A stretch of DNA of 64,000 bases from Calothrix sp. NIES-2100 (GTDB taxonomy: Bacteria > Cyanobacteriota > Cyanobacteriia > Cyanobacteriales > Nostocaceae): assembly GCF_002368195.1 (NCBI RefSeq), contig NZ_AP018178.1, forward strand, positions 4,622,721-4,686,720, read 5' to 3'. The first letter of the stretch is position 1, and the number at the start of each line of letters is the position of its first letter. Shown in pieces: positions 7,400 to 16,737 of the stretch. The translations under genes and the position numbers were made by a program. The notes beneath the pieces are model-generated. The model saw only the letters and a list, made by a program, of their open reading frames with translations, did not search any database and was not told the DNA's origin.

Positions 7400-8452
7400 C
7401 TAATCCAACTTCACTACCATCTTGCCAAGATTTTTTCCTTCAAACAGACCGATGAACGCGCCTACCGCTTGGTCAATTCCTACCACCACTGTTTCCTTAT
7501 TCTTCAGCTTGCCGGCTCGGAAATAGCCGCCCACTTCCTGTTCAAATTCACCTTGACGATCTAGCCAATCGCGAACAAGTAGCCCTTTCATCGTCAACCG
7601 TTTAGTAGTCATGTTAAATAAATTGGATGGGCCGGGCTGCGGCTTTTCCTGGTTGTAACTGGAGATACCGCCACAAGCGACGATCCGGCCATGTACACGT
7701 AACACCGAGAGCGCCGCTTCGAGCATTTCGCCTCCTACATTATCGAAATAAACATCAATCCCGTCCGGCACATCCAGGTTCAGTTGTTCAAGGATAGGAC
7801 TAACCTTGTAGTCGAAGGCGATATCAAATCCACATTCTTCCCGCAGAAACTTGACCTTCTCCATTGAACCAGCTGACCCGATCACCTGGCACCCGCGCAA
7901 TTTCGCCAGTTGTCCGGCCACGCTTCCCACCGCGCCAGCAGCTCCCGAAATAAAAATGATATCGCTGGCTTTAACCTCTACCAAATTCAACCCAGCCCAA
8001 GCAGTCATGCCCGTCATGCCGAGGACACCGAGGTACACTGAAAGAGGTTGAATCTCGTGGCTGACCAGATGCAATTCTTTCGGCGAAGCCATAAAGTATT
8101 CTCGCCAGCCAAAGTTGGAAGTGACGGCATCACCCGCCTTGAATTCCTGGGTACGCGACTGGATGACTTCGCCTACTGCGCCGCCTTCAAGGGGTTTGCC
8201 TAACTCGAAACTTGGAACATAGGATTTCCCGTCATTCATGCGACCGCGCATATATGGATCTACTGACATATATAGATTGCGAACCAGCACCTGCCCATCT
8301 TCAAGCGGCTCCAGTTCGGTCTCCACAAGGGCAAAGTTATCTGCGGTTGGCATCCCCTTGGGGCGGGAGACCAGTCGAATTTCGCGGCTTATAATATCTG
8401 TCGTAATTTTCTCTTCATGAGTTCGACTAACAGAAACATTTGCTGAAGTCAT
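7400..8452 (-). CDS. NADP-dependent MDR oxidoreductase (CurA / leukotriene B4 12-hydroxydehydrogenase-like)
   Basis: This 350 aa zinc-free medium-chain reductase/dehydrogenase begins with a GroES-like domain (YMSVDPYMRGRMNDGKSY, residues about 60-80, a hallmark of the CurA/LTB4DH subgroup). It has the coenzyme fold at about 155-300 with AAGAVGSVAGQLAKL, the family's A-x-G-x-x-G motif, then DGIDVYFDNVGGEML and GRIVACGGIS. Relatives reduce the double bond of enones using NADPH in the cytosol; the substrate here is unknown. The ATG at 8452 has GAGGTG 6 bases upstream. It stands alone, and its better-preserved sequence contrasts with the decayed genes on both sides. Confidence 0.9.
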   Translation of the reverse strand: MTSANVSVSRTHEEKITTDIISREIRLVSRPKGMPTADNFALVETELEPLEDGQVLVRNLYMSVDPYMRGRMNDGKSYVPSFELGKPLEGGAVGEVIQSRTQEFKAGDAVTSNFGWREYFMASPKELHLVSHEIQPLSVYLGVLGMTGMTAWAGLNLVEVKASDIIFISGAAGAVGSVAGQLAKLRGCQVIGSAGSMEKVKFLREECGFDIAFDYKVSPILEQLNLDVPDGIDVYFDNVGGEMLEAALSVLRVHGRIVACGGISSYNQEKPQPGPSNLFNMTTKRLTMKGLLVRDWLDRQGEFEQEVGGYFRAGKLKNKETVVVGIDQAVGAFIGLFEGKNLGKMVVKLD

Positions 8453-8630
8453 TTGTTCACCTCGTCAATTGACTGTTTTTTACTTTTTAAACGCGGTAGT
8501 TTCGTTTTATGCTAATAATCTTCATAATTCATAATTAAAAAGGTATTTTACCTAGTGCTTATACAAGCATTCGGAGTTTTATTTGGGGTCTAAAACTGTC
8601 TTTAATTACGAATTACGAATTATCTGATTT

Positions 8631-8816
8631 CTATGTAGCTACCGCAGCAGTTTCAGCATCTAATCTGGCAGCGATCGCTTCTAAGATTGCTTTTTCGGCT
8701 TCTTCCATCTTCGCCATTGCTAAGAATGTTGCTGCATAGTCTTCAGCTTTACCTGCTCGATGTTCGAGTTTCTTGACTTCGCGACTCGCTTTCCATTCCT
8801 CGACATTCGACTTCAC
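8631..8816 (-). CDS. Small conserved helical protein, start uncertain
   Basis: A 61 aa acidic, alanine-rich protein with strong coiled/helical character (EEWKASREVKKLEHRAGKAE, then KMEEAEKAILEAIAARLDAE). GTG at 8814-8816, with AGGA about 10 bases upstream, is the first usable start. The frame stays open upstream to a TGA at 8866-8868 and reads VTGKAQNSIRGKKSE, which looks like the continuation of the same protein, so the true start may have been lost or be non-canonical. The function is unknown; it may be a soluble stress-type helix protein. Confidence 0.55.
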   Translation of the reverse strand: MKSNVEEWKASREVKKLEHRAGKAEDYAATFLAMAKMEEAEKAILEAIAARLDAETAAVAT

Positions 8817-8868
8817 CTCAGATTTTTTTCCTCGAATTGAATTTTGAGCTTTGCCTGTTACTCGTCAA

Positions 8869-9194
8869 ATTATTGTTTCTGATCTGCTAGCTTTGTTTTT
8901 ACTTAGTAGAGTTTCGATTAAATTTCGGCTTGAGTTTATTTATCTGTACGATTGAATCCTTACAAAATTTACCTAATATAATCTCTACCTTTTGAATGTT
9001 TTAGTCAAACTTATACAAAATCCTGGCAATTGCAACGCTTACTGAAACATAATTTTGATTACATAACAATTAAAAAATCAAATCAATAAAATCACACTTG
9101 GCTTTGAAGTGGAAAGACAAATATAAATTGATCAAGCTTGATTAAATCTTTCTTGTTACTCAAGATTAATAGGTGATATTTTTAAAATCAACAG
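8869..9194. other. AT-rich noncoding gap
   Basis: Nothing coding was recognised. A 12-bp perfect palindrome, ATCAAGCTTGAT, lies at 9131-9142 and could be an operator, but it has no obvious partner gene. Confidence 0.35.
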
Positions 9195-9308
9195 GGAACC
9201 ACGATCGCAATTGTCACCCATGATGCCTCGGTAGCAGATCAGACAAAGCGGGTGATTCAAATGCAAGATGGCGTGATTGTGGAAAGAGCGATCGCCCAAC
9301 ATCTCTAA
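9195..9308 (+). pseudogene. C-terminal remnant of an ABC-transporter ATPase (MacB/LolD type)
   Basis: Thirty-seven codons read GTTIAIVTHDASVADQTKRV and IQMQDGVIVERAIAQHL before TAA at 9306-9308. The VTHD segment is the switch/H-loop with its histidine, and the following R-V-I-x-M-x-D-G-x-I strand is the standard end of these ATPases. The Walker A, signature and Walker B motifs are absent upstream, so only the tail survives. Confidence 0.75.
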
Positions 9309-9480
9309 CACCAGCATTGTTTTCTTGGAGAATTGTGCAGGGTAATTAGTTTTAGTCTGGAGGCGATCGCTTCTTTTGCGTTTTTCCAGCCTGCAAAGCT
9401 AGGTGGGAAACCTTGGACATTCTCATAGCCTAATAGGTGCAGTGTCATTACCCTCATTGCTGATCGATAACCAGAGGAAC
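9305..9480 (-). pseudogene. C-terminal remnant of a rhodanese-like domain
   Basis: The leftward frame reads SSGYRSAMRVMTLHLLGYEN, then VQGFPPSFAGWKNAKEAIAS, ending in a TAG at 9305-9307. This is the part of a rhodanese domain after the active-site cysteine (normally C-x-S-G-x-R-S, then A...L...G). The cysteine is replaced in the reading available, and everything upstream is cut off by the end of the neighbouring kinase gene. Its last codons overlap the end of the ABC remnant on the other strand. Confidence 0.65.
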
Positions 9481-9485
9481 TATGT

Positions 9486-10907
9486 TTAGCCTTTTAAAGG
9501 CAAACTAATAGTGAAAGTTGCACCTTGATTAAGAGTACTAATAGCAGTAATACTACCTTGATGAGCTTCAATAATTCTCTTGGATATTGCTAGCCCCAGA
9601 CCGTTACCTTTACCTTTACGTGCAGGGTCTGTTGTATAAAATTGCTCGAAAATTCTTGGTAAATCATTTTCATTTATGCCTTTTCCCTGGTCTTGAATTT
9701 GAATAATTGCTTGTTTTCCTTTGCTGTATCCAGAAATCAATACTTGAGAGTCGGCTGGTGAGTGTTTGATGGCATTATCTAATAAGTTGAGAATCGCCTG
9801 TAATAGTCGCTCTGGATCGCCCTGTATCATAAGGCTATCTACGTTTACTTGTGGGGAAATGTTCCTGGCTTGCATTCGCGGTTCTATTGCATTGACAGCA
9901 CGGTTAATCAACCCCGCTAGTGAAATGCTTTGCTGTTCAAGTTGTGTGACTCCCGCTTCTAAACGTCCTAAATCTAGGAGGTCATGAATTAATCGTGCTA
10001 AACGTTTAATTTCACTATCGATAGTTTGAAAAAAGCGATCGCGTATTTCTGGTTCTTCATAAGCTCCGCCTTTAAGTGCGTCTACTGTTACCTGTACATT
10101 ACTTATCGGGGTACGCAGTTCGTGAGAGACATTAGCTAAAAACACCCGGCGCTCTTGATCTAGGGAAGCTAACCTCTCACTCATCCGGTTGAGTTCTGCT
10201 GCTAATTGATCTAACTCATTGTTTTCATGGATCGTTAGCTTATCGCCAAAATGACCACCACCTAAGCGAATGGCAAAGTTCTGCATAATCTCAATCGGTT
10301 TAGAGAGACTGCGAGCAAAGCGACTGCTAATCAATGCACACAGTAAAATTGTGATTGCTAGCGTACCCAAAACACTCCAAAACACCCTTGCAAACTGTCG
10401 CTGAAACTGCTCCAGGGTCATAGACATTCGCAAGACACCCAAAAATTGACCGTGGCGTTCAATCGGTCTAGCAATGTAGAGGCGATCTTTGTTAGATAAA
10501 ACTCCTTTAGCAATTCCTTGTTCTACACGATTTTTTAGAGCTGCGCGCATTCCTGGAATTTGATACCAGTCTTTAACTTGAGAGTCTAACTTTGGGTCAG
10601 AAGTGGCTATCAGATTACCTTGTTGATTAAAAACACGCAACGTCACATTTTGTGGTGCGCCATATCTTTGTACTAGCACCTTTACCTGAGGAATATCTTT
10701 TTCTTCTAGTCCATCTGCAACACTTTCACTTAATGCACTTGTCCAGTTATCCAGATCTACTTGTCGCATTCGCATGAAATAATCAGAGAACGACCACAGG
10801 ATATAACCTGCTAGGAGTGACGTTCCAAAAGCTGTCAGCATCAAGTATGTGCCAAACAGCTTCGCGTGAATTGTGTTTAATTTAATCCGGGGTAAGAAGC
10901 CTCTCAT
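9486..10907 (-). CDS. Membrane sensor histidine kinase (HAMP-HisKA-HATPase)
   Basis: The 473 aa kinase has a transmembrane helix at about 18-40, a periplasmic sensor loop to about 178, a second helix at about 179-198 and HAMP to about 250. HisKA carries the phospho-accepting His262 (ANVSHELRTP), and the ATPase domain has LLDNAIKHS (N box), DQGKGI (G1) and GNGLGLAI (G2). It senses an unknown extracytoplasmic signal and phosphorylates the receiver encoded directly upstream, whose stop overlaps its start by 4 nt, which implies translational coupling. It is a complete gene of normal length. Confidence 0.92.
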   Translation of the reverse strand: MRGFLPRIKLNTIHAKLFGTYLMLTAFGTSLLAGYILWSFSDYFMRMRQVDLDNWTSALSESVADGLEEKDIPQVKVLVQRYGAPQNVTLRVFNQQGNLIATSDPKLDSQVKDWYQIPGMRAALKNRVEQGIAKGVLSNKDRLYIARPIERHGQFLGVLRMSMTLEQFQRQFARVFWSVLGTLAITILLCALISSRFARSLSKPIEIMQNFAIRLGGGHFGDKLTIHENNELDQLAAELNRMSERLASLDQERRVFLANVSHELRTPISNVQVTVDALKGGAYEEPEIRDRFFQTIDSEIKRLARLIHDLLDLGRLEAGVTQLEQQSISLAGLINRAVNAIEPRMQARNISPQVNVDSLMIQGDPERLLQAILNLLDNAIKHSPADSQVLISGYSKGKQAIIQIQDQGKGINENDLPRIFEQFYTTDPARKGKGNGLGLAISKRIIEAHQGSITAISTLNQGATFTISLPLKG

Positions 10908-11281
10908 GAAGGCTGTTCCTCAGAACGACGACGCAACACTGCTTTGATGCGTGCTAGCAATTCACGGGTATTGAAGGGCTTAGTCACATAATCGTCCGCT
11001 CCGGCTTCCAAACCCCAAATTTTATCTACATCCTGATCTTTAGCTGTGAGCATGACGATGGGTACATTAGAAAAAGCTCGAATTCGCCAACAGACTTCCA
11101 TGCCACTAACTTCCGGTAACATCAGGTCAAGTAAAATTATATCTGGTACTTGCTTATGGAACTGTTTGATTGCATTATGCCCATCAACGGCTGTACTCAC
11201 TGTGTAGCCTTCTTTTTGTAGTGTATATGTGAGACTGTCACGCAGGGCTGCTTCATCATCCACGAGTAAGACGTGTGGCAT
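10904..11281 (-). CDS. Response-regulator receiver domain, OmpR-like but without an output domain
   Basis: This 125 aa protein has the whole receiver fold: VLLVDDEAAL with the acidic pocket, the phosphoacceptor Asp near residue 52 in IILLDLMLPEVSG, the conserved Thr/Ala in IVMLTAK and Lys in DDYVTKPF. It ends after IKAVLRRRSEEQPS, where OmpR-type regulators normally continue into a winged helix of about 100 residues. The stop codon overlaps the kinase start (ATGA), so the arrangement looks settled rather than freshly broken. It may act by phosphotransfer or protein contact, or it may have lost its DNA-binding half. Confidence 0.9.
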   Translation of the reverse strand: MPHVLLVDDEAALRDSLTYTLQKEGYTVSTAVDGHNAIKQFHKQVPDIILLDLMLPEVSGMEVCWRIRAFSNVPIVMLTAKDQDVDKIWGLEAGADDYVTKPFNTRELLARIKAVLRRRSEEQPS

Positions 11282-11457
11282 TTTACATTGTAAATTTGAG
11301 ACAACTTTTTGTAATTATAAGATGTATTAGTTTTTGTATATTTGACATCTATCTCAAGAAATAAATTAAGTTATTCAATAGTAATTAAAAGCCAAAAATT
11401 AGAGAATTTTAGTTGATTAAATAATGTTGTACTAATTACTAGAAAATGGTGAAAATG

Positions 11458-11595
11458 TTGTAAGAATTCAGGAATCAGAATCCAGTAGCTAGAATAGTTA
11501 CAGAATGAGGATAAAATTTAATGAATCAACATACCAATCATTTGGAATTCCTTCTAAATTCTGACAACTGATTCCTGTGTGCTGAATTCTTACAA
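11458..11595. repeat. MITE-like element with 14-bp perfect terminal inverted repeats, copy 1
   Basis: TTGTAAGAATTCAG at 11458-11471 is repeated inverted at 11582-11595, enclosing 138 bp without a gene. A second, related element is at 46434-46588, sharing the ends plus internal words such as TGAATCAA and CTTCTAAATTCTGA. It fills much of the gap 11282-11642; the rest is the AT-rich promoter region of the receiver gene. Confidence 0.7.
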
Positions 11596-11642
11596 ATTAT
11601 TTAACTAAATTTTAATGTCCCCTGCCCTATTTTTCAAGTTAG

Positions 11643-14249
11643 TTATGCTGTTGCACTCCGCACCAAAATAACTGTGCAATTACTCCTACGAGAAATATTT
11701 TCGGGAATATTGCCGTTAATCGCTTGCTTGAGAAGACTTTCACGACTAGCACCCAAGATAATCACATCACTGTGGTCTTGTTGGGCACAATCAATGACAG
11801 AGTCAGGAACAGAACTAGCTCTGACTGGGGTAGCAGTTACCTTACCGCTGACTCTTGGTTTCAGAAAACGAACACAGTTGTCGAGCAATGTTGTATCTGG
11901 TTTAGATTCAGTAGGTGGGAAAACTTGATATAGCTTAATAGCAGGTGATGAACTTAGGGAACTCAGCGCAGGTAATAACTGAATTGCTTGGCTGGAATTG
12001 GGGCCGCCTGCGATTGGCAGCAACCAACGCTTAAAACCTTTTTGATCATTTAATTTAACTAATACAACATCACAGGCGGCCTGTCGAATTACAGTATCCA
12101 CTACTCGGCTGAAAACTCTACCAGGAGTTGAAGTATTGCCTTTCCAACCCATCAATACTAAGTCAATATGTCGTTCTTTGACAGTCTCCAAAATAGCCCC
12201 AGCAACATCATGGGCAACCCGAATTTGTGTATGAACAGGAATTCGCCAATCTTCTCCTAACTGTACAGCCTGCTGCAAAAGATGATGACTTTTGATGGTT
12301 TGCACTGGTGTTTCACTGGGAGTGCGATCGCGTGGAACTATAATCACTTGCAGACATTCTATTTCGTAATTCTTCTCTTTAGCGATCGCTGCGGCCATTT
12401 CTAGTAAGGTCTCGGCTGTCTGCGGATGGGACAATGGTACTAACAACCTGCCTTTTCTGATAGCAGGAGCGCGAGTTTGGTGAATCACATAAGAAGGTTC
12501 TAATGTCCTTGTCGGCTCCATGTTTTCTAGATTGCCATTCAGCCGTTCTGCTTCGACGCGGATAATATCAGTGCGTGTAATAATGCCTATGAGTTTGCGA
12601 CCTTCTGTAACAGGCAAACAGCTCAAGTTATAACGGTTGAGCAGATGCAGCACATAAGCCAGGGTAGCGGAGGGACTGACTGTAACTGGCTCTGGTGTCA
12701 TAATTTGATTGATAGCTGTATCACGAGCTAACTGCTGTGAGCCAGTATTGACTACATCTTTTTGAGTGACAATACCCACAAGTTTGCCATTCTCTACAAC
12801 TGGGAAATTGCGATGGTGAGAATGAGAAAATGCCTGTACTGCTTCATCAATACTCATTTTGCTGGAGAGAGTTTCGACACGGCGCTGCATCACATCTGCG
12901 GCATTTAACTGTGCTAAAAGTCCCTCGGCAACAGGTTCTTTTTTAATATGAATGCCCTTCCATTCAAGTAGCAAATCGTAAAGCGACCGAGGATCAATTT
13001 TTTCCGCTACTAAATAGGCAACTACAGACACAATCATCAACGGTAGCACCAAATTAAAATCTGTTGTCATCTCAAACACAATGACAACTGCTGTAATTGG
13101 CACCTTAGAGACAGCACTAAAAAATGCCGCCATACCTACATGGGCGTAGGTTGTGGCTGCACTCATGCCCAGTAAACTCTCTTGGGTAGCACCTACTAAG
13201 TAGCCAAGGGCAGCACCTAAGACCAAGGTAGGAACTAGTAAACCGCCCGGTGCGCCAGAGCCGTAGGTTAAAATAATTAGGGTAAATTGAACAACAAGAG
13301 CGATCGCCGCAAATAGTGAATCACTACTACCTGTAAGTAACATCTCTCGCAGTCCAGCATGATCGCGAAAGGCTACGGGTAACAGGGCGATCGCAACACC
13401 GGTAACTAACCCAACAATTCCAATTCGCCAGGGTAAACTCACACGTAGCAGGCGGCGGTTCAGTGCCAGACTAGCAAGAATACCTTTATTAAACAGAATA
13501 CCTAGTAGTCCAGCCAGCACACCCAAAATCAAGTAGAAAGGGATTTCCTGAGCGAAGAAAGTTGTATGCAAAGAGGCTAAATTCAAATGACTCAGATCTA
13601 AGCTGTGACTACCATAGAGCCGGGAGATGACTGAAGCGATAAAAGAAGCCAAAATTGCCGTGCCAAGAGTAATACCTGATACATCTTGGAGTAGTTCTTC
13701 TACTACAAACAGGACACCTGCGATGGGTGCATTAAAAGCGGCAGCTAACCCAGCCCCTGCTCCGGCGGCGATCAGTTGACGACGATGTTCTGGGGAAGTC
13801 GGCACCCAATTACTCAGTTGATTAGCTAAAGCTGCCCCAATTTGCACAGTTGGGCCTTCCCTTCCTAAAGGCATTCCAGAACCTAGTACTAGGGTTGCGC
13901 TGACTAACTTGACTAGAGCAATCCGCAAATTCAACGGCATAGGTACACGAGCTAGTACCGCTTTAACTTCAGACATCCCGCTACCTGATGCTTCCGGTGC
14001 AAAGCGCTCTACTAACCAACCAGCTAAGATTCCTCCCAACAGCCCAATGCCAGGTAACACTAAATAAGCAGGCCAAAGATAAGAAACATGGACTCGCCAT
14101 GCTCCGGCCCAGTCCACTGCTTGTCCTAATAAAACTGCTGCTAGCCCTGAAACCAAACCAATCACGCAAGCCTCAACAAAAGCCAAGCGTCTTGGTTGAA
14201 GCATCTGGCGGTAAAGCCTCAACCAAAGAATTTTTCCCCTCACTAACAT
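11643..14249 (-). CDS. clcA: ClC-family chloride channel/antiporter with CBS pair and two Usp domains
   Basis: The 868 aa product (ATG at 14247-14249; a TTG 12 bases upstream is an alternative) has a full ClC membrane domain to about residue 430 with the ion-path motifs GSGMSEVK, GREGPTVQIG (with the gating-type glutamate) and GSGAPGGLLVP. A CBS pair follows at about 455-570 (DVMQRRVETLSS; IMTPEPVTVSP). Two universal-stress-protein-like domains span about 610-870, the second with DVVLVKL and VILVRSA strands. ClC proteins move chloride, often against protons, across the inner membrane; CBS and Usp parts usually bind nucleotides. A TGAAAA/TGAAAT motif pair lies 87-103 bp upstream, as before the RppA-like gene. 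Confidence 0.93.
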   Translation of the reverse strand: MLVRGKILWLRLYRQMLQPRRLAFVEACVIGLVSGLAAVLLGQAVDWAGAWRVHVSYLWPAYLVLPGIGLLGGILAGWLVERFAPEASGSGMSEVKAVLARVPMPLNLRIALVKLVSATLVLGSGMPLGREGPTVQIGAALANQLSNWVPTSPEHRRQLIAAGAGAGLAAAFNAPIAGVLFVVEELLQDVSGITLGTAILASFIASVISRLYGSHSLDLSHLNLASLHTTFFAQEIPFYLILGVLAGLLGILFNKGILASLALNRRLLRVSLPWRIGIVGLVTGVAIALLPVAFRDHAGLREMLLTGSSDSLFAAIALVVQFTLIILTYGSGAPGGLLVPTLVLGAALGYLVGATQESLLGMSAATTYAHVGMAAFFSAVSKVPITAVVIVFEMTTDFNLVLPLMIVSVVAYLVAEKIDPRSLYDLLLEWKGIHIKKEPVAEGLLAQLNAADVMQRRVETLSSKMSIDEAVQAFSHSHHRNFPVVENGKLVGIVTQKDVVNTGSQQLARDTAINQIMTPEPVTVSPSATLAYVLHLLNRYNLSCLPVTEGRKLIGIITRTDIIRVEAERLNGNLENMEPTRTLEPSYVIHQTRAPAIRKGRLLVPLSHPQTAETLLEMAAAIAKEKNYEIECLQVIIVPRDRTPSETPVQTIKSHHLLQQAVQLGEDWRIPVHTQIRVAHDVAGAILETVKERHIDLVLMGWKGNTSTPGRVFSRVVDTVIRQAACDVVLVKLNDQKGFKRWLLPIAGGPNSSQAIQLLPALSSLSSSPAIKLYQVFPPTESKPDTTLLDNCVRFLKPRVSGKVTATPVRASSVPDSVIDCAQQDHSDVIILGASRESLLKQAINGNIPENISRRSNCTVILVRSATA

Positions 14250-14335
14250 AATTTTTAGCAATCACTTTTAATCAGTGATGGTGTTAGAAATACTTAAAAT
14301 GTTTTTTCTCATATCAATAGCGTTTCATTAAAAAA

Positions 14336-14352
14336 TGAAAATTAAATGAAAT
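14336..14352. promoter_or_regulatory. TGAAAT-type direct repeat (11-bp spacing) upstream of clcA
   Basis: TGAAAA at 14336-14341 and TGAAAT at 14347-14352 are 11 bp apart, one helical turn, the usual layout of an OmpR/PhoB-class site. They lie 87 bp before the clcA ATG and within 75 bp of the end of the kinase gene. A TTTCAT in opposite orientation is at 14323-14328. Confidence 0.45.
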
Positions 14353-14426
14353 TTGTATGTATCTTTTGATAGATGTTAATTTATCTGACTAGCCGCTTCC
14401 TGCCATCAAAGCGATAGGATATTTTT

Positions 14427-15767
14427 TTATTTGGAAGTACCTAAGGGAAGTCGTAGGATAAATGTACTGCCCACATTTAGCTGACTCTGGATTTGAATGC
14501 TACCTTTATGGGCAAGAGCGATCGCCCAAGCTATAGCTAAACCCAATCCCGAACCACCAGAGGTGCGAGAGCGATCGCGCTCAACTCGGTAGAAGCGATC
14601 AAAAATTCGCCCTTGATGTTCAACAGCAATGCCAATTCCTGTATCTTGGACTTTGATGATGGCGTAACGCTCACTATGTTCTAAAAAAACCGTGACTGTT
14701 CCGCCACTAGCTGTTGCTTGAATTGCATTGATAATTAAATTGGAGATTAGACGATAAAGCTGTTCTTCATTTCCCATAACGTAAAGTTTTTCTGAAACTT
14801 GTATCTGCTTATAAAGATGTATCTGAGTTTCTACTGCCAAAAATGCTAATTCCTCAATTAAATCGCTAATTAAATCATTCAAACAGCAAGGCTGATATTC
14901 TTGTGTTAGTTGTTTTTGATCTATTCTCGTTAACAGCAGCAAATCTCCTACCAATTGCGACAGGCGACGATTTTGGCGTTTGAGTACATCTAAAAGTCCA
15001 TTATTCGATTTTGGTTCTTGCTGTAACTTAATAGCAGCTTCAATCGTAGAATACATCGCTGCTAAAGGTGTGCGAAACTCATGGGCAGCATCAGCAGTAA
15101 ATTGCTGCATTTGTTGGTATGTATGATATACAGGTTGCATTGCCCTTCCTGCCAACCACCAACTAGACAAACCAACAAAAATCATGGAAATTGGCAATCC
15201 CAACACTAAAGTTAATCTCAAATAAGTAAGATGTTGGTCTAAATCAGTGAGGCTGCGCGCCACTTGTAGATAACCCGAAAGCTGGTTTTGAGTATATAGA
15301 GGTAAAGTGATTTGGCGATATCTAATGCCATCCGAATCTGTGAGGATTTGCCAATGCTTTGAAGGTGAGGTTATCGGTAACTTATCAAATGAGATACCGG
15401 CAATAGCAAACAGTTTTTCTGAACGATCCAATAAGCGTATATAGTAATTAACTCCGTTAGCAGCCTCTGCTATTGGTTGTTGAATAATAGTTGTTTTGGG
15501 CAAACAGTTTGTTTGAGTTATACATAACTTTAAGGAAAGTTCTTTAGCCAGTTCTTCTAAGTGTCCAGGTTGCTGCCAAGCAGGTTCAATACTTTGATGC
15601 AGTGCTTTTGTTACTGATTCCAAACCCTGGTCTATAGTTTCTTGGTAAGCATGGGCAACTACACTATAAACGCCCAATCCCGATAGCCCTAGAATACCAC
15701 CCATGACTAGGGTATACCAAGCTGCTAGCCGTAACCGAGTCTGGTGGAAAATGGGATTGTGTTTCAT
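14427..15767 (-). CDS. rppB: RppB-like sensor histidine kinase
   Basis: The 446 aa kinase begins MKHNPIFHQTRLRLAAWYTL, the characteristic RppB/NrsS-type N-terminus. It has membrane helices at about 18-38 and 183-205 around a periplasmic sensor domain, His229 in AAHEFRTPLA, and an ATPase domain with ISNLIINAIQA, DTGIGI and GGSGLGLAI. RppB partners RppA in cyanobacterial responses to metal or redox state; the actual signal here is not visible. Two sensor cysteines (LCITQTNCLP) might act in redox or metal sensing, which is inference. It lies 131 bp downstream of the regulator gene. Confidence 0.85.
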   Translation of the reverse strand: MKHNPIFHQTRLRLAAWYTLVMGGILGLSGLGVYSVVAHAYQETIDQGLESVTKALHQSIEPAWQQPGHLEELAKELSLKLCITQTNCLPKTTIIQQPIAEAANGVNYYIRLLDRSEKLFAIAGISFDKLPITSPSKHWQILTDSDGIRYRQITLPLYTQNQLSGYLQVARSLTDLDQHLTYLRLTLVLGLPISMIFVGLSSWWLAGRAMQPVYHTYQQMQQFTADAAHEFRTPLAAMYSTIEAAIKLQQEPKSNNGLLDVLKRQNRRLSQLVGDLLLLTRIDQKQLTQEYQPCCLNDLISDLIEELAFLAVETQIHLYKQIQVSEKLYVMGNEEQLYRLISNLIINAIQATASGGTVTVFLEHSERYAIIKVQDTGIGIAVEHQGRIFDRFYRVERDRSRTSGGSGLGLAIAWAIALAHKGSIQIQSQLNVGSTFILRLPLGTSK

Positions 15768-15898
15768 ATTTCTTGAACCTTACTTATACCAAGTTTCAAT
15801 CAAAATTAGTATATGTCATTGCGACTGAAACGCAGTCTAGGGAAGCAATCTCATTAATGCCAAGGTAGTAAAATAGGATCTCAAAGTGTTGCTTCAAG

Positions 15899-16624
15899 TT
15901 AGCAAAAATCAGCAGCATGAATGTTGAGGCGATAGCCCACACCATAGATAGTTTCTATCAAAGATTCGCTGTCTTCTTCTCCCAATTTGCGTCTCAATAA
16001 GCGAATTTGTGCTGCTACTACATTGCTAACCGGTTCTACACCAATTTCCCAAAGTTGATTAATAATTTGGTCGCGACTGATAATTTGGTGAGGATGCCGC
16101 ATGAAATATTCTAATAATTGGAATTCTTTGGCAGTTAAAGATAATACTTGCTTTTCACCGTGAGGATACTGTCGAGTAAGTTCATGCGTGCTGTAATTGA
16201 GCGTCAAGCAGCCTACTTGTAAGCGTCGGGGTTGGGGTATCAGTGCTGTTCCTGTGTAAGAAGCTCGCCTTTGTAATGCCCGTAATCTTGCTAGCAATTC
16301 TGCCATATCAAACGGTTTAACTAAATAGTCATCTGCACCGCTATCTAGACCAATAATTTTTTCTTCCATGCGGTCTTTAGCAGTTAACATCAAAACGGGT
16401 AAAGTTAATTGACGCGATCGCAACCATTTACACAACTCTATCCCGGAAACTCCAGGCAGCATCCAATCAAAAATCCCTAACGTGTACTCAGTCCATCCAG
16501 TTTCGAGATATTGCCATGCCTGAGTACCATCCAGAAACCAATCAACTACATACGCCTCATGACTCAGGACTTGTTTGATTGCTGCACCTAAATCCGCTTC
16601 ATCCTCAACTAATATCAGCCGCAT
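15899..16624 (-). CDS. rppA: RppA-like OmpR-family response regulator
   Basis: With ATG at 16622-16624 the protein has 241 aa: a receiver (MRLILVEDEADLGAAIKQVL, phosphoacceptor Asp53 in IFDWMLPG, LVKPF lysine) and a winged-helix DNA-binding domain (LTAKEFQLLEYFMRHPHQII; VVAAQIRLLRRKLGEE; IETIYGVGYRL). The sequence matches the RppA/NrsR group throughout. A TTG two codons upstream is less likely. It is transcribed with the kinase behind it. A direct TGAAAT pair 50-66 bp upstream suggests self-regulation and may define its regulon in this window. Confidence 0.88.
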   Translation of the reverse strand: MRLILVEDEADLGAAIKQVLSHEAYVVDWFLDGTQAWQYLETGWTEYTLGIFDWMLPGVSGIELCKWLRSRQLTLPVLMLTAKDRMEEKIIGLDSGADDYLVKPFDMAELLARLRALQRRASYTGTALIPQPRRLQVGCLTLNYSTHELTRQYPHGEKQVLSLTAKEFQLLEYFMRHPHQIISRDQIINQLWEIGVEPVSNVVAAQIRLLRRKLGEEDSESLIETIYGVGYRLNIHAADFC

Positions 16625-16673
16625 AGTCAACCCAGTGCTAAAAGCCTTCTTTAATTACGCTTTCACGCAAAAA

Positions 16674-16690
16674 TGAAATCACTATGAAAT
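16674..16690. promoter_or_regulatory. TGAAAT direct repeat (11-bp spacing) upstream of the rppA-like gene
   Basis: TGAAAT at 16674-16679 and again at 16685-16690, a perfect pair one helical turn apart, 50-66 bp before the ATG. It is the cleanest of the five such pairs found in the window. Confidence 0.5.
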
Positions 16691-16737
16691 TTTTATTCTA
16701 CTTAAGATATAGCGATCGCCTCTGGGTAGGCTTTAGC

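Noticed and set aside
15805..15855. GTCATTGCGACTGAAACGCAG word as a regulatory element
   Set aside because: It resembles a dispersed REP-like word that is widespread in bacterial genomes; no partner arm or gene logic was found.
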